Below the pieces are notes generated by a model. That model saw nothing but the letters and a program-made list of their open reading frames with translations, did not search any database and was not told the DNA's origin. The position numbers and the translations under genes were made by a program. From Diplocloster agilis (GTDB taxonomy: Bacteria; Bacillota; Clostridia; Lachnospirales; Lachnospiraceae), in the NCBI RefSeq assembly GCF_019042275.1, contig NZ_JAHQCW010000006.1:115127-179126 (forward strand): DNA of 64,000 nucleotides, in the 5' to 3' direction. Each line of letters begins with the position of its first letter. Position 1 is the stretch's first letter. Of this stretch, positions 50,053 to 59,292 are shown piece after piece.

Positions 50053-51358
50053 GCTGGGCCTTCATTTCTTTCTGAAGGCGGTGGCGGCGGCTTTATTGAG
50101 CATCTCTCTCTACGTACTGATGGTGGAGGCCGCCGACTACTATGTGAACCGCATGGATATCGACCGGGAACTCTATCAGTCTGTCATCGATGAGACGACG
50201 GTAGATTTTCAAAGCTACGTAACCGAGCACGAGCTGAGCAGCAAGGATTCCGACGAGATCTATGAGTGGGACCGTCGTCAAAAATTAGTTCATATCTGGC
50301 TTATCAAAGATAACCAGATCATATACGATTCCTTGAGCTACCTGTCTCAAAATATTCCAAAAAACCTGTTTACCAAATCCGTATCCAACATCGGATATAC
50401 ACCGGTCACTATCCGGTTCACAGACGGCCCCGCCTACCTTTCCGTCAATATCCTGTACCGGAAGCGCATCGAAGACCGCCTGGAATTCGCGATTGCCGTC
50501 CTGTGTATTCTGCTCTTTTCCTCTTACATTTTCCGTGAATTCGGCAAGTTGGTGAAAGCCGTGCTGCGCATCGAAAAGGGCATTCACATCCTGGAGAGCG
50601 GCGATCTCACCTATCAGATCGACATCCACCGGGACGACGAGCTGGCCGATCTGGTCGACAGCATCAACCGCATGAGCCAGGAACTGGACAGCAAACGCCG
50701 CAGCGAGGAACTGATGCAGCAGAAGAATTACCGCCTGGTGACCTCCATCTCCCACGACATCCGCACCCCGCTGACTTCCATCATCAGCTACGTGGATCTG
50801 ATGCTCTCCCCAAATCCGATCCCTGCGGAAGAACAGACCCGGTACCTGGAAAAAATCAGAGAAAAATCCTCTCTTATCCGTGACCTGACCGACAACCTTT
50901 TCACACATTTTGTAAATAAAAGTACGGAATATGAGCTCCACTACGAATGGATCACCGGGAACGACTTCCTCCTCTACCTTCTCAACAACCTAAAAGAAGT
51001 CCTGTGCGATCAGGGGTACGAGGTTGATATTCACATCGACATCCAGGATGAATTCTTCCTGAAGGTAGATGCCGTCCAGATGATACGTGTCTTCAATAAT
51101 CTGGAGAGCAACCTTTTAAAATACGCCGATAACACCGTCCCGATCCGGTATCAGGCCTGCCTGTGCGATATGAAGCTGGTAATCGAGGGGAAGAACTCCG
51201 TCTCCCAGCATCCCGACCCAGAGAGCTACGGCGTGGGAATCCGCACCTGCCAGGAAATTCTGGAGCTTCATCACGGCTCCTTAAACGAACATCTGGACGG
51301 CAACTCCTATCAGATCACCCTGACTCTTCCCATCGCCTTCCATCTGGATCCATATTAA
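50024..51358 (+). CDS. hexK: HexK-like sensor histidine kinase
   Basis: A 444-residue kinase. Two membrane helices (about 15-37 and 155-171) enclose a ~115-residue extracellular sensor. HAMP follows (172-225). The phosphorylated His is H244 in SISHDIRTPLTSII. The ATP domain has the N box FNNLESNLLKYAD and a shortened G box YGVGIRTCQEI. The start ATG overlaps hexR by 29 bp with GGGGAAAGG upstream. It should sense membrane or cell wall stress and drive HexR. The acidic sensor resembles no domain known to me. Confidence 0.92.
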   Translation: MWNKGYRPSKLGLHFFLKAVAAALLSISLYVLMVEAADYYVNRMDIDRELYQSVIDETTVDFQSYVTEHELSSKDSDEIYEWDRRQKLVHIWLIKDNQIIYDSLSYLSQNIPKNLFTKSVSNIGYTPVTIRFTDGPAYLSVNILYRKRIEDRLEFAIAVLCILLFSSYIFREFGKLVKAVLRIEKGIHILESGDLTYQIDIHRDDELADLVDSINRMSQELDSKRRSEELMQQKNYRLVTSISHDIRTPLTSIISYVDLMLSPNPIPAEEQTRYLEKIREKSSLIRDLTDNLFTHFVNKSTEYELHYEWITGNDFLLYLLNNLKEVLCDQGYEVDIHIDIQDEFFLKVDAVQMIRVFNNLESNLLKYADNTVPIRYQACLCDMKLVIEGKNSVSQHPDPESYGVGIRTCQEILELHHGSLNEHLDGNSYQITLTLPIAFHLDPY

Positions 51359-51423
51359 CTTTTTCCATCATATCATGAGCTTCTCCGTTTATATCACGGG
51401 CTTCCCATTAAAAGCCGGCGGGC

Positions 51424-52794
51424 TTAATCCCCCGCCCTTCTGCGGCCGCTGAACAGCAGTCCGGCAAAGGAGATTAACGCCACGAGCCCTCCGACCAGAA
51501 GGACGCCCGGCACTCCCTTCGTCAGGATAATACTCAGGTAGAAGGAAAGCAGCGCAAAATTCAGCAGACTGAAAAACACATAGGCCATACTGTAATTTCC
51601 CAGCACCTCGCTCTCCCCTTCCGGATCACAGATCCGAAGAAGCAGGATTCCGGTCAGGAAGACGCCGGAGGCCATGCCAAAGGACGCGATGGCGTGCTCG
51701 AACCAGTTGCTGCGCAGGTAACGGCGTCCTGCCAGCAGGAAAATCGCCGCCGTAACAGCCAGCCCGATCACACACATGATAATGATCGGCACGATATAAG
51801 AGGCCACCGCCTGGATCGGCAGGCTGGCGATGGCAGCGATCACCGCATAATCGGTCATGGCTCCGGTGATCCTGCTCTTCGCCTTGCTGTCCACCAGATA
51901 GTCGATTTTCAGTTTACACATCAGCCACCATACCAGGAACATAAGCAGCAGGGCATAAGCCCATACGCTGATATCCTTAAGGACCGGTATGCCGCTTTTC
52001 GTCAGCAGGTTCAGAATCAGATAGGAGACGCCGCATACCGTCAGGATCAGAGCCAGGTGAAATGCCAGCGTATCGATGGAAGCCGGCAGCGTGGTCTCTT
52101 TACAGAGCGGCCCTTGCTGCTCGGGATCTTTGATATAGCCCACCTTAAAGGTGTCCGGTATATCCCCGGGCTTCTTCAGAATCGAGGTGTAGCCTTTTCT
52201 GGCGGCCCAGTTGATCAGCAGAATACCCAGCAGGATTCCACCCACCAGCCCGAAGGTGGCCGTCGTCACACATACCCCCTGGGACAGCTCCCAGTATGGC
52301 AGCCCTCTGCTCTGCAGCGCATTTCCGACCAGGCCGGCGGTTCCGTGCCCTCCGCAGAAGCCGGCCAGCAGCTCAACGCCGAATGCCGGATACATCTCGT
52401 ACTTAAGCCCGGCCGCCGCATTGGTCAAAAATCCGATCAGGATCTGGAATGCCGCCGCAAAAGACATCAGGAAAAACAAAGGGAGTACGATACGGTTCTT
52501 TTTTCCGCCTTTTCCCCCGCCGCCGAACCGGATGCCAAGCGGAACCGCGGCAACTATGGGAACGATCAGCACCCCCGGCAGCGCGGAATAGGTGCTGATC
52601 CAGGAATCCGGAATCGGCAGAACGCCGGATACGATGGGCCCCAGAAGCAGCAGCAGAAACCCTCCGATCACCGAGGCCGGTATAAAGGTCTTCTGGAAAA
52701 TCTTAAGCTTGGCCCTCAGAAACGTCCCGATCAGCAAAAACACGCTCAATACCGCGAGGCTGCCCAAAAAATCCTCTAACACTGCACTTGTCAT
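51424..52794 (-). CDS. Sodium/glutamate symporter GltS-family protein
   Basis: A 456-residue membrane protein with 10-12 helices in two halves. The marks are FIPASVIGGFLLLLLGP near the start, then GFCGGHGTAGLVGNALQSRG, and in the second half ASFGMASGVFLTGILLLRICDPEGES. These loops form the two ion/substrate hairpins of the ESS family. It would import glutamate or a related dicarboxylate with Na+. The gene stands alone, convergent with hexK with 65 bp between. Confidence 0.88.
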   Translation of the reverse strand: MTSAVLEDFLGSLAVLSVFLLIGTFLRAKLKIFQKTFIPASVIGGFLLLLLGPIVSGVLPIPDSWISTYSALPGVLIVPIVAAVPLGIRFGGGGKGGKKNRIVLPLFFLMSFAAAFQILIGFLTNAAAGLKYEMYPAFGVELLAGFCGGHGTAGLVGNALQSRGLPYWELSQGVCVTTATFGLVGGILLGILLINWAARKGYTSILKKPGDIPDTFKVGYIKDPEQQGPLCKETTLPASIDTLAFHLALILTVCGVSYLILNLLTKSGIPVLKDISVWAYALLLMFLVWWLMCKLKIDYLVDSKAKSRITGAMTDYAVIAAIASLPIQAVASYIVPIIIMCVIGLAVTAAIFLLAGRRYLRSNWFEHAIASFGMASGVFLTGILLLRICDPEGESEVLGNYSMAYVFFSLLNFALLSFYLSIILTKGVPGVLLVGGLVALISFAGLLFSGRRRAGD

Positions 52795-52859
52795 AAAACC
52801 TCTCCCTTCTTTGAAATATTAAAACCTTCTCTATGTAAAATTACTTTTACCTCTCTTTG

Positions 52860-54260
52860 CTACTGCGCCTGTATCCAAAGGCTGTAATATCGCAGCGCAT
52901 AGGCGGCAATCAAAAAGAGGCCGAAACACAAAGCTCCTTTTATCACGTCCCTGGCCTTTTTAAATTTGACCAGCCTGTCGATGATCTGTGTGATACCCAA
53001 CGTGATAAAATATTGAAAAGGAAGCAGCATAGGCATACTGTACCTTCCCTGCGGCTGATAATCAACCGCGTAGGATGCGTACAGGTTCAAAAAATTTGGT
53101 ATGACAATTGCCAAAACAAACGTCCAGTGAAGGATGCCCTCTTCCCTCCACCTGCCGTCTTTTCTCACGGAAAAAAGCTTTCGAAAGGACAGCAGGCAGC
53201 CCAGGATTCCTGCCGCGAACAGAATTTTATACAGATTGTATATAAGCTTAGGCAGCCGGACGGAGGTGTCATAAAACGCTCCCACAAAGCTTTCAAAAGT
53301 ATCCCTGTGCCAGCCAAGCCCCACGCACATCGCCCGCACTCCCTTCAGAAAGGACAGCCCGTCCTTTTTATAGGTAGGATGCAGGGAAGGTTTATAGAGA
53401 TCCTGGGCATGGATCTCCCCGCACAGGTCTCTGGAGCGGATACCCAGGACATCCCCCTGATACAATATCCCGTTGCGGATAAACCACCAGCCCGCCAGCA
53501 GCATGAATACAAGCAGCACGATGCCGCCCTTTTTAAACAGCGCCGGAAAGTCCCATTTTTTCTCCTGGCACAGCAAAATGGAAAAGCAGAAGAACAAAAA
53601 GCTGCACACCAGGAATCCATAGGCGGTCACATAGGACAGGGCGCACAGAGCCAGCCCAGTCCCCAGAAGGATACAGGACTTTAAATTCCACCGGCTGTCC
53701 ATGCCGCGCAGCCACCCGTAGATAAGAACCGCCGTGGAAAATATGGCCATGGACTCACAATTTACATATGCGTTCAAGTACACCATCTGAGGCAGGAAGG
53801 TGATTAAAAACAGAAAGATCCATTGGTCCGCCCTGTCCTTTAAAAGCCTCCTGGCGATTTTTATGGACATCCAAACCGTTCCGGTGCCGAATATAACGCT
53901 GGCCAGCCGGGCCGTAAAAACCAGGATATGTATGTCATCGGTAAAGAAGCGGGCAATCCGGATGAAAAGGGCGCTGATCATGTGCGGGATATAGGGATGG
54001 AACGCATAGCTGAATCCCCAGATCGGATTGATAATTGCCGGATTGTCTCCCCTGGGCAGATCCCAATGTTCCGTCAGGTAGCGGATGATATCGAAGCGCA
54101 TCCACTCATCCGGGCCGTCCAGGCCCAGATCGAAACGGTTCCACTGCCAGGCCCAGATCATAAAAAACAGCGCGGCGCCGGCGATAAACAGCAGATCGGC
54201 CCTGTGCTTATATTTTTGTCTTTTCTGATCCTTCCTTACACTTTCATCCACCAGTTTCAT
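52860..54260 (-). CDS. GT-C-type polytopic membrane glycosyltransferase
   Basis: A 466-residue protein with about ten membrane helices. The first extracellular loop has FDLGLDGPDEWMRFDIIRYLTEHWDLPRGDNPAIINPIWGFSYAFHPYIPHMIS; the DGPDE motif fits the catalytic acidic site of GT-C enzymes (ArnT/PMT-like, and DUF2142-like proteins). It would use a polyprenyl-phosphate sugar. It lies beside the zinc dehydrogenase gene (25-bp gap), with no shared pathway clear. AAAGGA precedes ATG. Confidence 0.78.
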   Translation of the reverse strand: MKLVDESVRKDQKRQKYKHRADLLFIAGAALFFMIWAWQWNRFDLGLDGPDEWMRFDIIRYLTEHWDLPRGDNPAIINPIWGFSYAFHPYIPHMISALFIRIARFFTDDIHILVFTARLASVIFGTGTVWMSIKIARRLLKDRADQWIFLFLITFLPQMVYLNAYVNCESMAIFSTAVLIYGWLRGMDSRWNLKSCILLGTGLALCALSYVTAYGFLVCSFLFFCFSILLCQEKKWDFPALFKKGGIVLLVFMLLAGWWFIRNGILYQGDVLGIRSRDLCGEIHAQDLYKPSLHPTYKKDGLSFLKGVRAMCVGLGWHRDTFESFVGAFYDTSVRLPKLIYNLYKILFAAGILGCLLSFRKLFSVRKDGRWREEGILHWTFVLAIVIPNFLNLYASYAVDYQPQGRYSMPMLLPFQYFITLGITQIIDRLVKFKKARDVIKGALCFGLFLIAAYALRYYSLWIQAQ

Positions 54261-54285
54261 CGCTCTTTTTCCTTTTGTTCTAATT

Positions 54286-55317
54286 TTACAGAAGTTCCGG
54301 GCGAACCATCACCATTTTAATCTCTTTCTCCTTATCATCCCGCAGCGTACACATCGCTTTCTCCAGATCTTCCAGCGGGAACGTGCTGGTCACCAGTTTA
54401 TCCACATCGATCACACCATCCGCGATCAGTTCCATGCAGCGCGGGAAATATAAGGCAGGAACCGCGTAGGAAGCCCGCAGCTGGAGTTTTTTGTAGTGAA
54501 AATAATTGGCGTCAAAGCTAATGGTCCCCCTATCTCCGTAATCGATCCCGATATAAGCGATCACGGCTCCCAGATTGGCCGCCCGGAACGTGGATGCGAT
54601 GACGCTCGGAGGCGCGGTCACCATGATCTTATCCACCCCTCCCGCCGGGAAGGGATATGCTTCCAGCGGAGTTTCATCCGTATAGATGATATCCGTTGCC
54701 CCGAATTCTTTGGCAAGCTTTATTCTGGCCGTGTTTTTCCGATTGCGGACAACGCCGTATACGTTTCTGGCTCCCGCGGCTTTTGCCAAACGTAAAGCCA
54801 TCAGGCCGATCGGTCCAAGGCCCACCACCGCCACATCATCCTGGAACTTGATATCCGTCGTATAGAACAGATCCAGGGCCACCCCCATAGGCTCGATCAC
54901 CGTTCCCTGCGCGTAGCCTATCTTTTCCGGATCAAAAGGAATCAGGCACTGTTTATCCAGTGTCATATATTCCGAAAAACCACAGATCTTCCACTGAAAC
55001 AAACCTGTCCCGGACGCGCACAGATCCGGCCGGCCATTTCTGCACTGGGCGCAGGTCCCGCAGTAGGAACCGCTTTCCACCAGCACGCTGTCCCCCACTT
55101 TTACATTACTCACATTCTCTCCTGTTTCCATGACCACGCCCGTGATCTCATGGCCAAAGCTCTGCCAGTCTTGCGCCTCGACTCTGGCCGCATTCATGTC
55201 GGAACCGCAGACCCCGCAGGCCATCACCTTGATCAATGCCTCATTGCTGCCGCACTTGGGTACCGGAACATCCTCAAATTTAAACTGAAAAGGTACTTTT
55301 ACGTATGCTGTTTTCAT
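54286..55317 (-). CDS. Zinc-binding polyol/sugar dehydrogenase
   Basis: A 343-residue MDR oxidoreductase of the sorbitol/galactitol-phosphate dehydrogenase kind. Catalytic zinc ligands are C37 (GVCGSD) and H56-E57 (GHEITG), with EP in TVIEPMGVAL as third site. The structural zinc loop is CGTCAQCRNGRPDLC. The NAD fold is VVGLGPIGLMALRLAKAAGA. It is divergent from a PfkB-type kinase gene with 179 bp between, so the two may form one catabolic unit: oxidise a polyol, then phosphorylate the ketose. Inference. Confidence 0.88.
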   Translation of the reverse strand: MKTAYVKVPFQFKFEDVPVPKCGSNEALIKVMACGVCGSDMNAARVEAQDWQSFGHEITGVVMETGENVSNVKVGDSVLVESGSYCGTCAQCRNGRPDLCASGTGLFQWKICGFSEYMTLDKQCLIPFDPEKIGYAQGTVIEPMGVALDLFYTTDIKFQDDVAVVGLGPIGLMALRLAKAAGARNVYGVVRNRKNTARIKLAKEFGATDIIYTDETPLEAYPFPAGGVDKIMVTAPPSVIASTFRAANLGAVIAYIGIDYGDRGTISFDANYFHYKKLQLRASYAVPALYFPRCMELIADGVIDVDKLVTSTFPLEDLEKAMCTLRDDKEKEIKMVMVRPELL

Positions 55318-55496
55318 AGGAATCTCCTTTTATTTTTTATATTGCTATTATAACATTCGTTGTGCGCATTTACCAGATCCGAGGTTGACATTGACGGGAA
55401 AGCCTATCCAAAGTAGACTGTTGTTAAGTAGAATTCATACTGAAATCAAACCATAATAAAATCACGTTTTTATTAGAAAAAATCGGAGGTGCGATC

Positions 55497-56447
55497 ATGG
55501 AAAACGGATCTGATATAGTCATCTTTGGCGCAGCTATCCTGGACATCCCGGCGGGACCGGTTGACATCTCGCTCCTGCGGGCAGGTTCGGTCCCTGCGGA
55601 CAGGATCACCATGAACACGGGCGGTGACGCGCTGAACGAGGCCACTGTATTGGCAAAGCTTGGTAAACCGGTCCGGCTGGTCAGCAAAGTCGGGGATGAT
55701 ATGGCCGGCCGGGTCATTCTGGATCACTGCAGGCAATATGGTATCGATACGGAGCATATCCTCGTAGAACCAGGGCTGGATACCGGGGTCAATGTGGTGC
55801 TCGTCCACCCTGACGGAGAGCGCAGTTTTCTTACGAATCGAAATGGCGCGCTCCGCCGGATCTATCGGGAGGATTTAAGAGGTGAGGTACTAAAAGGCGC
55901 CCGCATCTTTTGTTTTGCCAGCATCTTTGTATTTCCGTGGATCGGCAAAAAAGAATTGGCCTCCATCTTCAAAGATGCGAAGGCCGGCGGCCTGATCTTA
56001 TGCGCGGATATGACAAAATGTAAAAACAGGGAAACGGTACAAGACTTAAGAGAAGCTTTATTATATCTGGATTACCTCTTTCCGAATCTGGAGGAAGCAC
56101 AGATGGTAACCGGGAAGACCGATCCCGATGAAGCGGCGGACGCATTCCTGGAATGCGGGGTTAAAACCGTAGTCATCAAACTGGGACAAAAAGGCTGCCT
56201 GATAAAAAGCAAAGATATAAGGGCGCTGGTTCCGGCTTATTCCGATGCGGTTTGCGTGGATACCACCGGGGCCGGGGATGCGTTTGCGGCAGGCTTTCTC
56301 TATGGACTGTCGGAGGGGATGCCGCCGGTGGAATGCGCCCGTTTTGGTAATGCAGCTGCTTCCGCCGCCATTGAGGAATTTGGGGCGGTTGTTGGGGTAC
56401 GGGACTTGGCGCAGGTGTATGAACGATATGAAAAATTAGTAAGGTAA
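55497..56447 (+). CDS. PfkB-family sugar kinase
   Basis: A 316-residue ribokinase/fructokinase-type enzyme. Signature 1 is GGDALNEATVLAKLGKPVRLVSKVGDDMAG (about 42-71) and signature 2 is DTTGAGDAFAAGFLYGLSEG (about 255-274), with the catalytic Asp in GAGD. It transfers phosphate from ATP to a sugar. GGAGG lies 8 nt before ATG. It is divergent from the dehydrogenase gene. The sugar is unknown. Confidence 0.92.
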   Translation: MENGSDIVIFGAAILDIPAGPVDISLLRAGSVPADRITMNTGGDALNEATVLAKLGKPVRLVSKVGDDMAGRVILDHCRQYGIDTEHILVEPGLDTGVNVVLVHPDGERSFLTNRNGALRRIYREDLRGEVLKGARIFCFASIFVFPWIGKKELASIFKDAKAGGLILCADMTKCKNRETVQDLREALLYLDYLFPNLEEAQMVTGKTDPDEAADAFLECGVKTVVIKLGQKGCLIKSKDIRALVPAYSDAVCVDTTGAGDAFAAGFLYGLSEGMPPVECARFGNAAASAAIEEFGAVVGVRDLAQVYERYEKLVR

Positions 56448-56507
56448 ATTTATAAGGTTAAATTTAGGGTAAAATTTATAATTTATAAGGTAAAATTTAT
56501 AAAAATT
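56448..56507. repeat. AT-rich short tandem repeat
   Basis: GGTAAATTTATAA-like units repeat four times (AAGGTAAA, GGTTAAATTTA, GGGTAAAATTTATAA, AAGGTAAAATTTATAA) just before the MerR promoter. Could be an upstream promoter element. Confidence 0.5.
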
Positions 56508-56509
56508 GT

Positions 56510-56540
56510 TGACTTACACGTTACGTGATAACGTATTCTT
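56510..56540 (+). promoter_or_regulatory. MerR-type promoter with 19-bp spacer and operator
   Basis: TTGACT (56510-56515) and TATTCT (56535-56540) are 19 bp apart, the long spacing typical of MerR-activated promoters. The dyad ACGTTA-CGTGA-TAACGT (56519-56535) fills the spacer. It is 86 bp before the MerR start, so the regulator controls its own gene. Confidence 0.82.
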
Positions 56541-56625
56541 TTCTTATGGAAGGCAGACCAGAATATACGCCGGCAAATTCTGATCCGTTTTCCTGATTAC
56601 AGGAAAGACCTACAAGGAGGAACGT

Positions 56626-57492
56626 ATGTTAACGACAAGTCAGGTTGCAGATATAACAGGTATCAGTACACGTACTCTACAATACTATGATGAAATCAAT
56701 CTGCTGAAACCCAGCGCGTTGACTCCATCGGGGTACCGCTTATATAACGACGAGACCCTGCAGGAGCTGCAGCAGATTCTGTTTTTCAAAGAACTGGGGT
56801 TCAAACTGAAGGAAATAAAAGAAATACTGCAAAAACCCGAATATGACAGAATTCAGTCTTTTAAAAAGCAAAAGGAACTGCTTTTATTAAAACGCAATCG
56901 GATCGACCGTCTCGTTGAGCTCCTCAGCCGGTTGGAGAAAGGAGAAAAATGTATGAGCTTCAAAGAATTCGACCTGTCAGGATATATCGAAGCGCTGGAA
57001 AGCTTTAAAAATAGTAATGAGGAAGAAATCATCAAGCATTGGGGAAGCATCGATAATTTTAATCTGTTTATTCAAAAAGCAAAGGAGGATGAATCCAATA
57101 TAGCCCAACTCGCCATTCAACAGTACGGCAGTGTTGAAAAATACACGGAGGCCATGAAATACAACATGGAACATTTCTCCCAAGTCATGGAACAGGAGCT
57201 GGCTCAGGCCGGAATGAAAGAAGAACTGTTGCAGAAGAATCAGGACCTGTACGCTGCCCTGACCATGGATCTGGATAAGGACGCTGCTTCCGAAGAAATT
57301 CAGAATATCGTCCGTGAAATCGTAACTTTTACCCAGGAATCGCTGTTGACGTCCGAAGTTGGGGAAGAGTACTGGAATATCATTATACAAAGCTACCGCA
57401 ATGATATTTCCAAAGCAGTCACTGACACCAAATATGGGAAAGGCGCAGCTGATTTTATCGTTAAGGCTTTCCGGTACTATTTTCATCAGTAA
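56626..57492 (+). CDS. MerR-family regulator with TipA-type ligand domain
   Basis: A 288-residue activator. The MerR HTH is LTTSQVADITGISTRTLQYYDEINLLKPSALTPSGYRLYNDETLQELQQILFFKELGF (2-60), then a coiled coil (KSFKKQKELLLLKRNRIDRLVELLSRLEKGEK), then a TipAS-like domain from about 125 (EIIKHWGSIDNFNLFIQKAKEDESN). TipAS binds thiopeptide and other antibiotics. Its own promoter has the 19-bp MerR architecture. AAGGAGG precedes ATG. No resistance gene is adjacent. Confidence 0.92.
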   Translation: MLTTSQVADITGISTRTLQYYDEINLLKPSALTPSGYRLYNDETLQELQQILFFKELGFKLKEIKEILQKPEYDRIQSFKKQKELLLLKRNRIDRLVELLSRLEKGEKCMSFKEFDLSGYIEALESFKNSNEEEIIKHWGSIDNFNLFIQKAKEDESNIAQLAIQQYGSVEKYTEAMKYNMEHFSQVMEQELAQAGMKEELLQKNQDLYAALTMDLDKDAASEEIQNIVREIVTFTQESLLTSEVGEEYWNIIIQSYRNDISKAVTDTKYGKGAADFIVKAFRYYFHQ

Positions 57493-57507
57493 CTATCGTA
57501 TTCAATG

Positions 57508-57560
57508 GAAAAACACACCGGGAATCCCTGTTACGGAATATCCCGGTGCCTTGTGTTTTC
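57508..57560. terminator. Bidirectional terminator between merR and the M56 gene
   Basis: GAAAAACAC-ACCGGGAAT pairs with ATATCCCGGTGCCTTGTGTTTTC with small bulges. Both strands end in T-rich sequence. Confidence 0.7.
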
Positions 57561-57573
57561 AAAGCTTCCGCGA

Positions 57574-59289
57574 TTACTCTTTATCCACGCTCCGTACAAT
57601 CCAGATTCCATCCTCCCCCTGCTTCTCGGGCTGATACATCTGAATCATAACGGTTCCATCCGTCCAGCGATAGCTCACCACCGCTTCTTTGTCACCCTGG
57701 CTTACGATATCCGCGGTCCCGTCCGCCAGGTTTAACTGCCACTGGGCTGCGTAATCCGGTTTTGTCAGCGGGCTATAATACTCGGCATTCGTATCCGTAT
57801 CATACTGTTCCTGTAACGGCCCGGTAAGCCCTTTTGCCTTATAATCCGGAACAACATATTCTCCCTGCCTGAAATAAGCTTCGTCGAATTCCGCCGCGGA
57901 GCTAACGCTATCATACTGGGTAAACCGGACATCTGACACCAGATATCCCCCGCTGCTCTCCTCATACGTTATATCATTTCTCCAGACCGTGATATGGGGA
58001 TCCGAAACATTCGCGTTATAATAGATCACCATCGAATTCTCCGGGCCCATCACGATCTGATAGTCGTCTTCCCATGGCCAAGGGCTGGACCATCCAAAGA
58101 AATAGCTTCCATCATCCAGCACCTCCCCTCCCAGCTCTTCAAACTGTTTTTGATCCGCTAACAGCTTCGATATCTGCTCCCCGTCTCTGTCGGTAAACGC
58201 TTTGGCCCACGCTTCGGCCAATGCCTCAGGAGTTTTCGGTGCAGAAGTTTTCGGCGCAGAAGTCTCCGCCGCAGCTGTGTTAACTGCCAAAGCCGTATTC
58301 TCTGCTGCAGTTGTATTCTCCGCCGCAGTTGTATTCTCCGCTGCAGCCGTATTTCCCTTCGGATCTGTCAGCAGGCCGCAGGCGGAAACCGCGCAGATCA
58401 CAGTGACGAACAGGATCAAACCAAACGCCGGCTTCTTGTAGCGCAGCACATTTTTCACCCGGCTCTTCACTGCGTTTTCCCCAAAAGCCAGCGGCGCGCT
58501 CAGAACCCCATTTTCGTGAATAGCCATGGACAATAGGGAATTGGAGTAATCTTTTTTAATCGTATTCCCCATCTCACGCAGAACCCGCTCGTCACATGCC
58601 ATTTCCATATCCCGGCTCATCAGGATAAAAGCGATCCATACCAGCGGATTAAACCAATGGATGCAGGTGATAAAAAATGCCGCGGCCTTTACCAGATAGT
58701 CTCTCCTGCTTATATGTACCCGCTCATGCCGGATCACATATTCCTCCTCTTCGTCCGTAAGCCCGGCCGGAAGATAGACCGCAGGCCGGAACAGCCCGAT
58801 CACGAAAGGGGTGCGGATATGCCCGGATATGTAGATGTTGCGGTCGATCGGTTCCGCATCCGCCAGTTTGCGGCGAAGCGCCATAAGGGAAAGGATATTA
58901 TATAACAGCAGCCCTGCGGCCGTCCCGATCCACAGAATCGCCAGTATTCCGTTGACCGAAAGATGCGGGCTTTGATCCGCCACCGCATCATAGATCGGAT
59001 CATACAGATTCTCTTTTGGAGCGGTATGAGTCTGGGTATTCTCCGAGACATTCCCGGATACCTGCGGCACCAACTGCTCAAACCGCACCTCATTGACCCG
59101 GGCAGGGACCAGACTTATGACACTCTCAAAAGACAGCGGACAGATCAGCCGGATAAAAACGATGCCCCATAAAAGATAGGAAAACAGCTTCGGAGCCCTT
59201 GTCAGCAGCAGGCGGATAAAGAACACCACTGCTATAATATAGCTGGAAACAAGACTCATATGAAAAACCGAAAGAAATACCCCCTCCAT
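57574..59289 (-). CDS. BlaR1/MecR1-type M56 metallopeptidase with unusual sensor domain
   Basis: A 571-residue membrane protease. Four membrane helices occur in 1-135, the metalloprotease motif HERVH (188-192) with a distal E in MACDERVLREMGN, and a helix near 285-300. An extracellular low-complexity linker follows (TTAAEN repeated, then SAPKT repeated). The last ~200 residues (PEALAEAWAKAFTDRDGEQISKLLADQKQFEELGGEVLDDGSYFFGWSSPWPWEDDYQI) do not look like a penicillin-binding domain: no SxxK/SxN/KTG series. Rather like DUF4829-type proteins. It should cleave BlaI on a non-beta-lactam signal. It starts 3 bp after blaI. Confidence 0.88.
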   Translation of the reverse strand: MEGVFLSVFHMSLVSSYIIAVVFFIRLLLTRAPKLFSYLLWGIVFIRLICPLSFESVISLVPARVNEVRFEQLVPQVSGNVSENTQTHTAPKENLYDPIYDAVADQSPHLSVNGILAILWIGTAAGLLLYNILSLMALRRKLADAEPIDRNIYISGHIRTPFVIGLFRPAVYLPAGLTDEEEEYVIRHERVHISRRDYLVKAAAFFITCIHWFNPLVWIAFILMSRDMEMACDERVLREMGNTIKKDYSNSLLSMAIHENGVLSAPLAFGENAVKSRVKNVLRYKKPAFGLILFVTVICAVSACGLLTDPKGNTAAAENTTAAENTTAAENTALAVNTAAAETSAPKTSAPKTPEALAEAWAKAFTDRDGEQISKLLADQKQFEELGGEVLDDGSYFFGWSSPWPWEDDYQIVMGPENSMVIYYNANVSDPHITVWRNDITYEESSGGYLVSDVRFTQYDSVSSAAEFDEAYFRQGEYVVPDYKAKGLTGPLQEQYDTDTNAEYYSPLTKPDYAAQWQLNLADGTADIVSQGDKEAVVSYRWTDGTVMIQMYQPEKQGEDGIWIVRSVDKE

Positions 59290-59292
59290 CTT

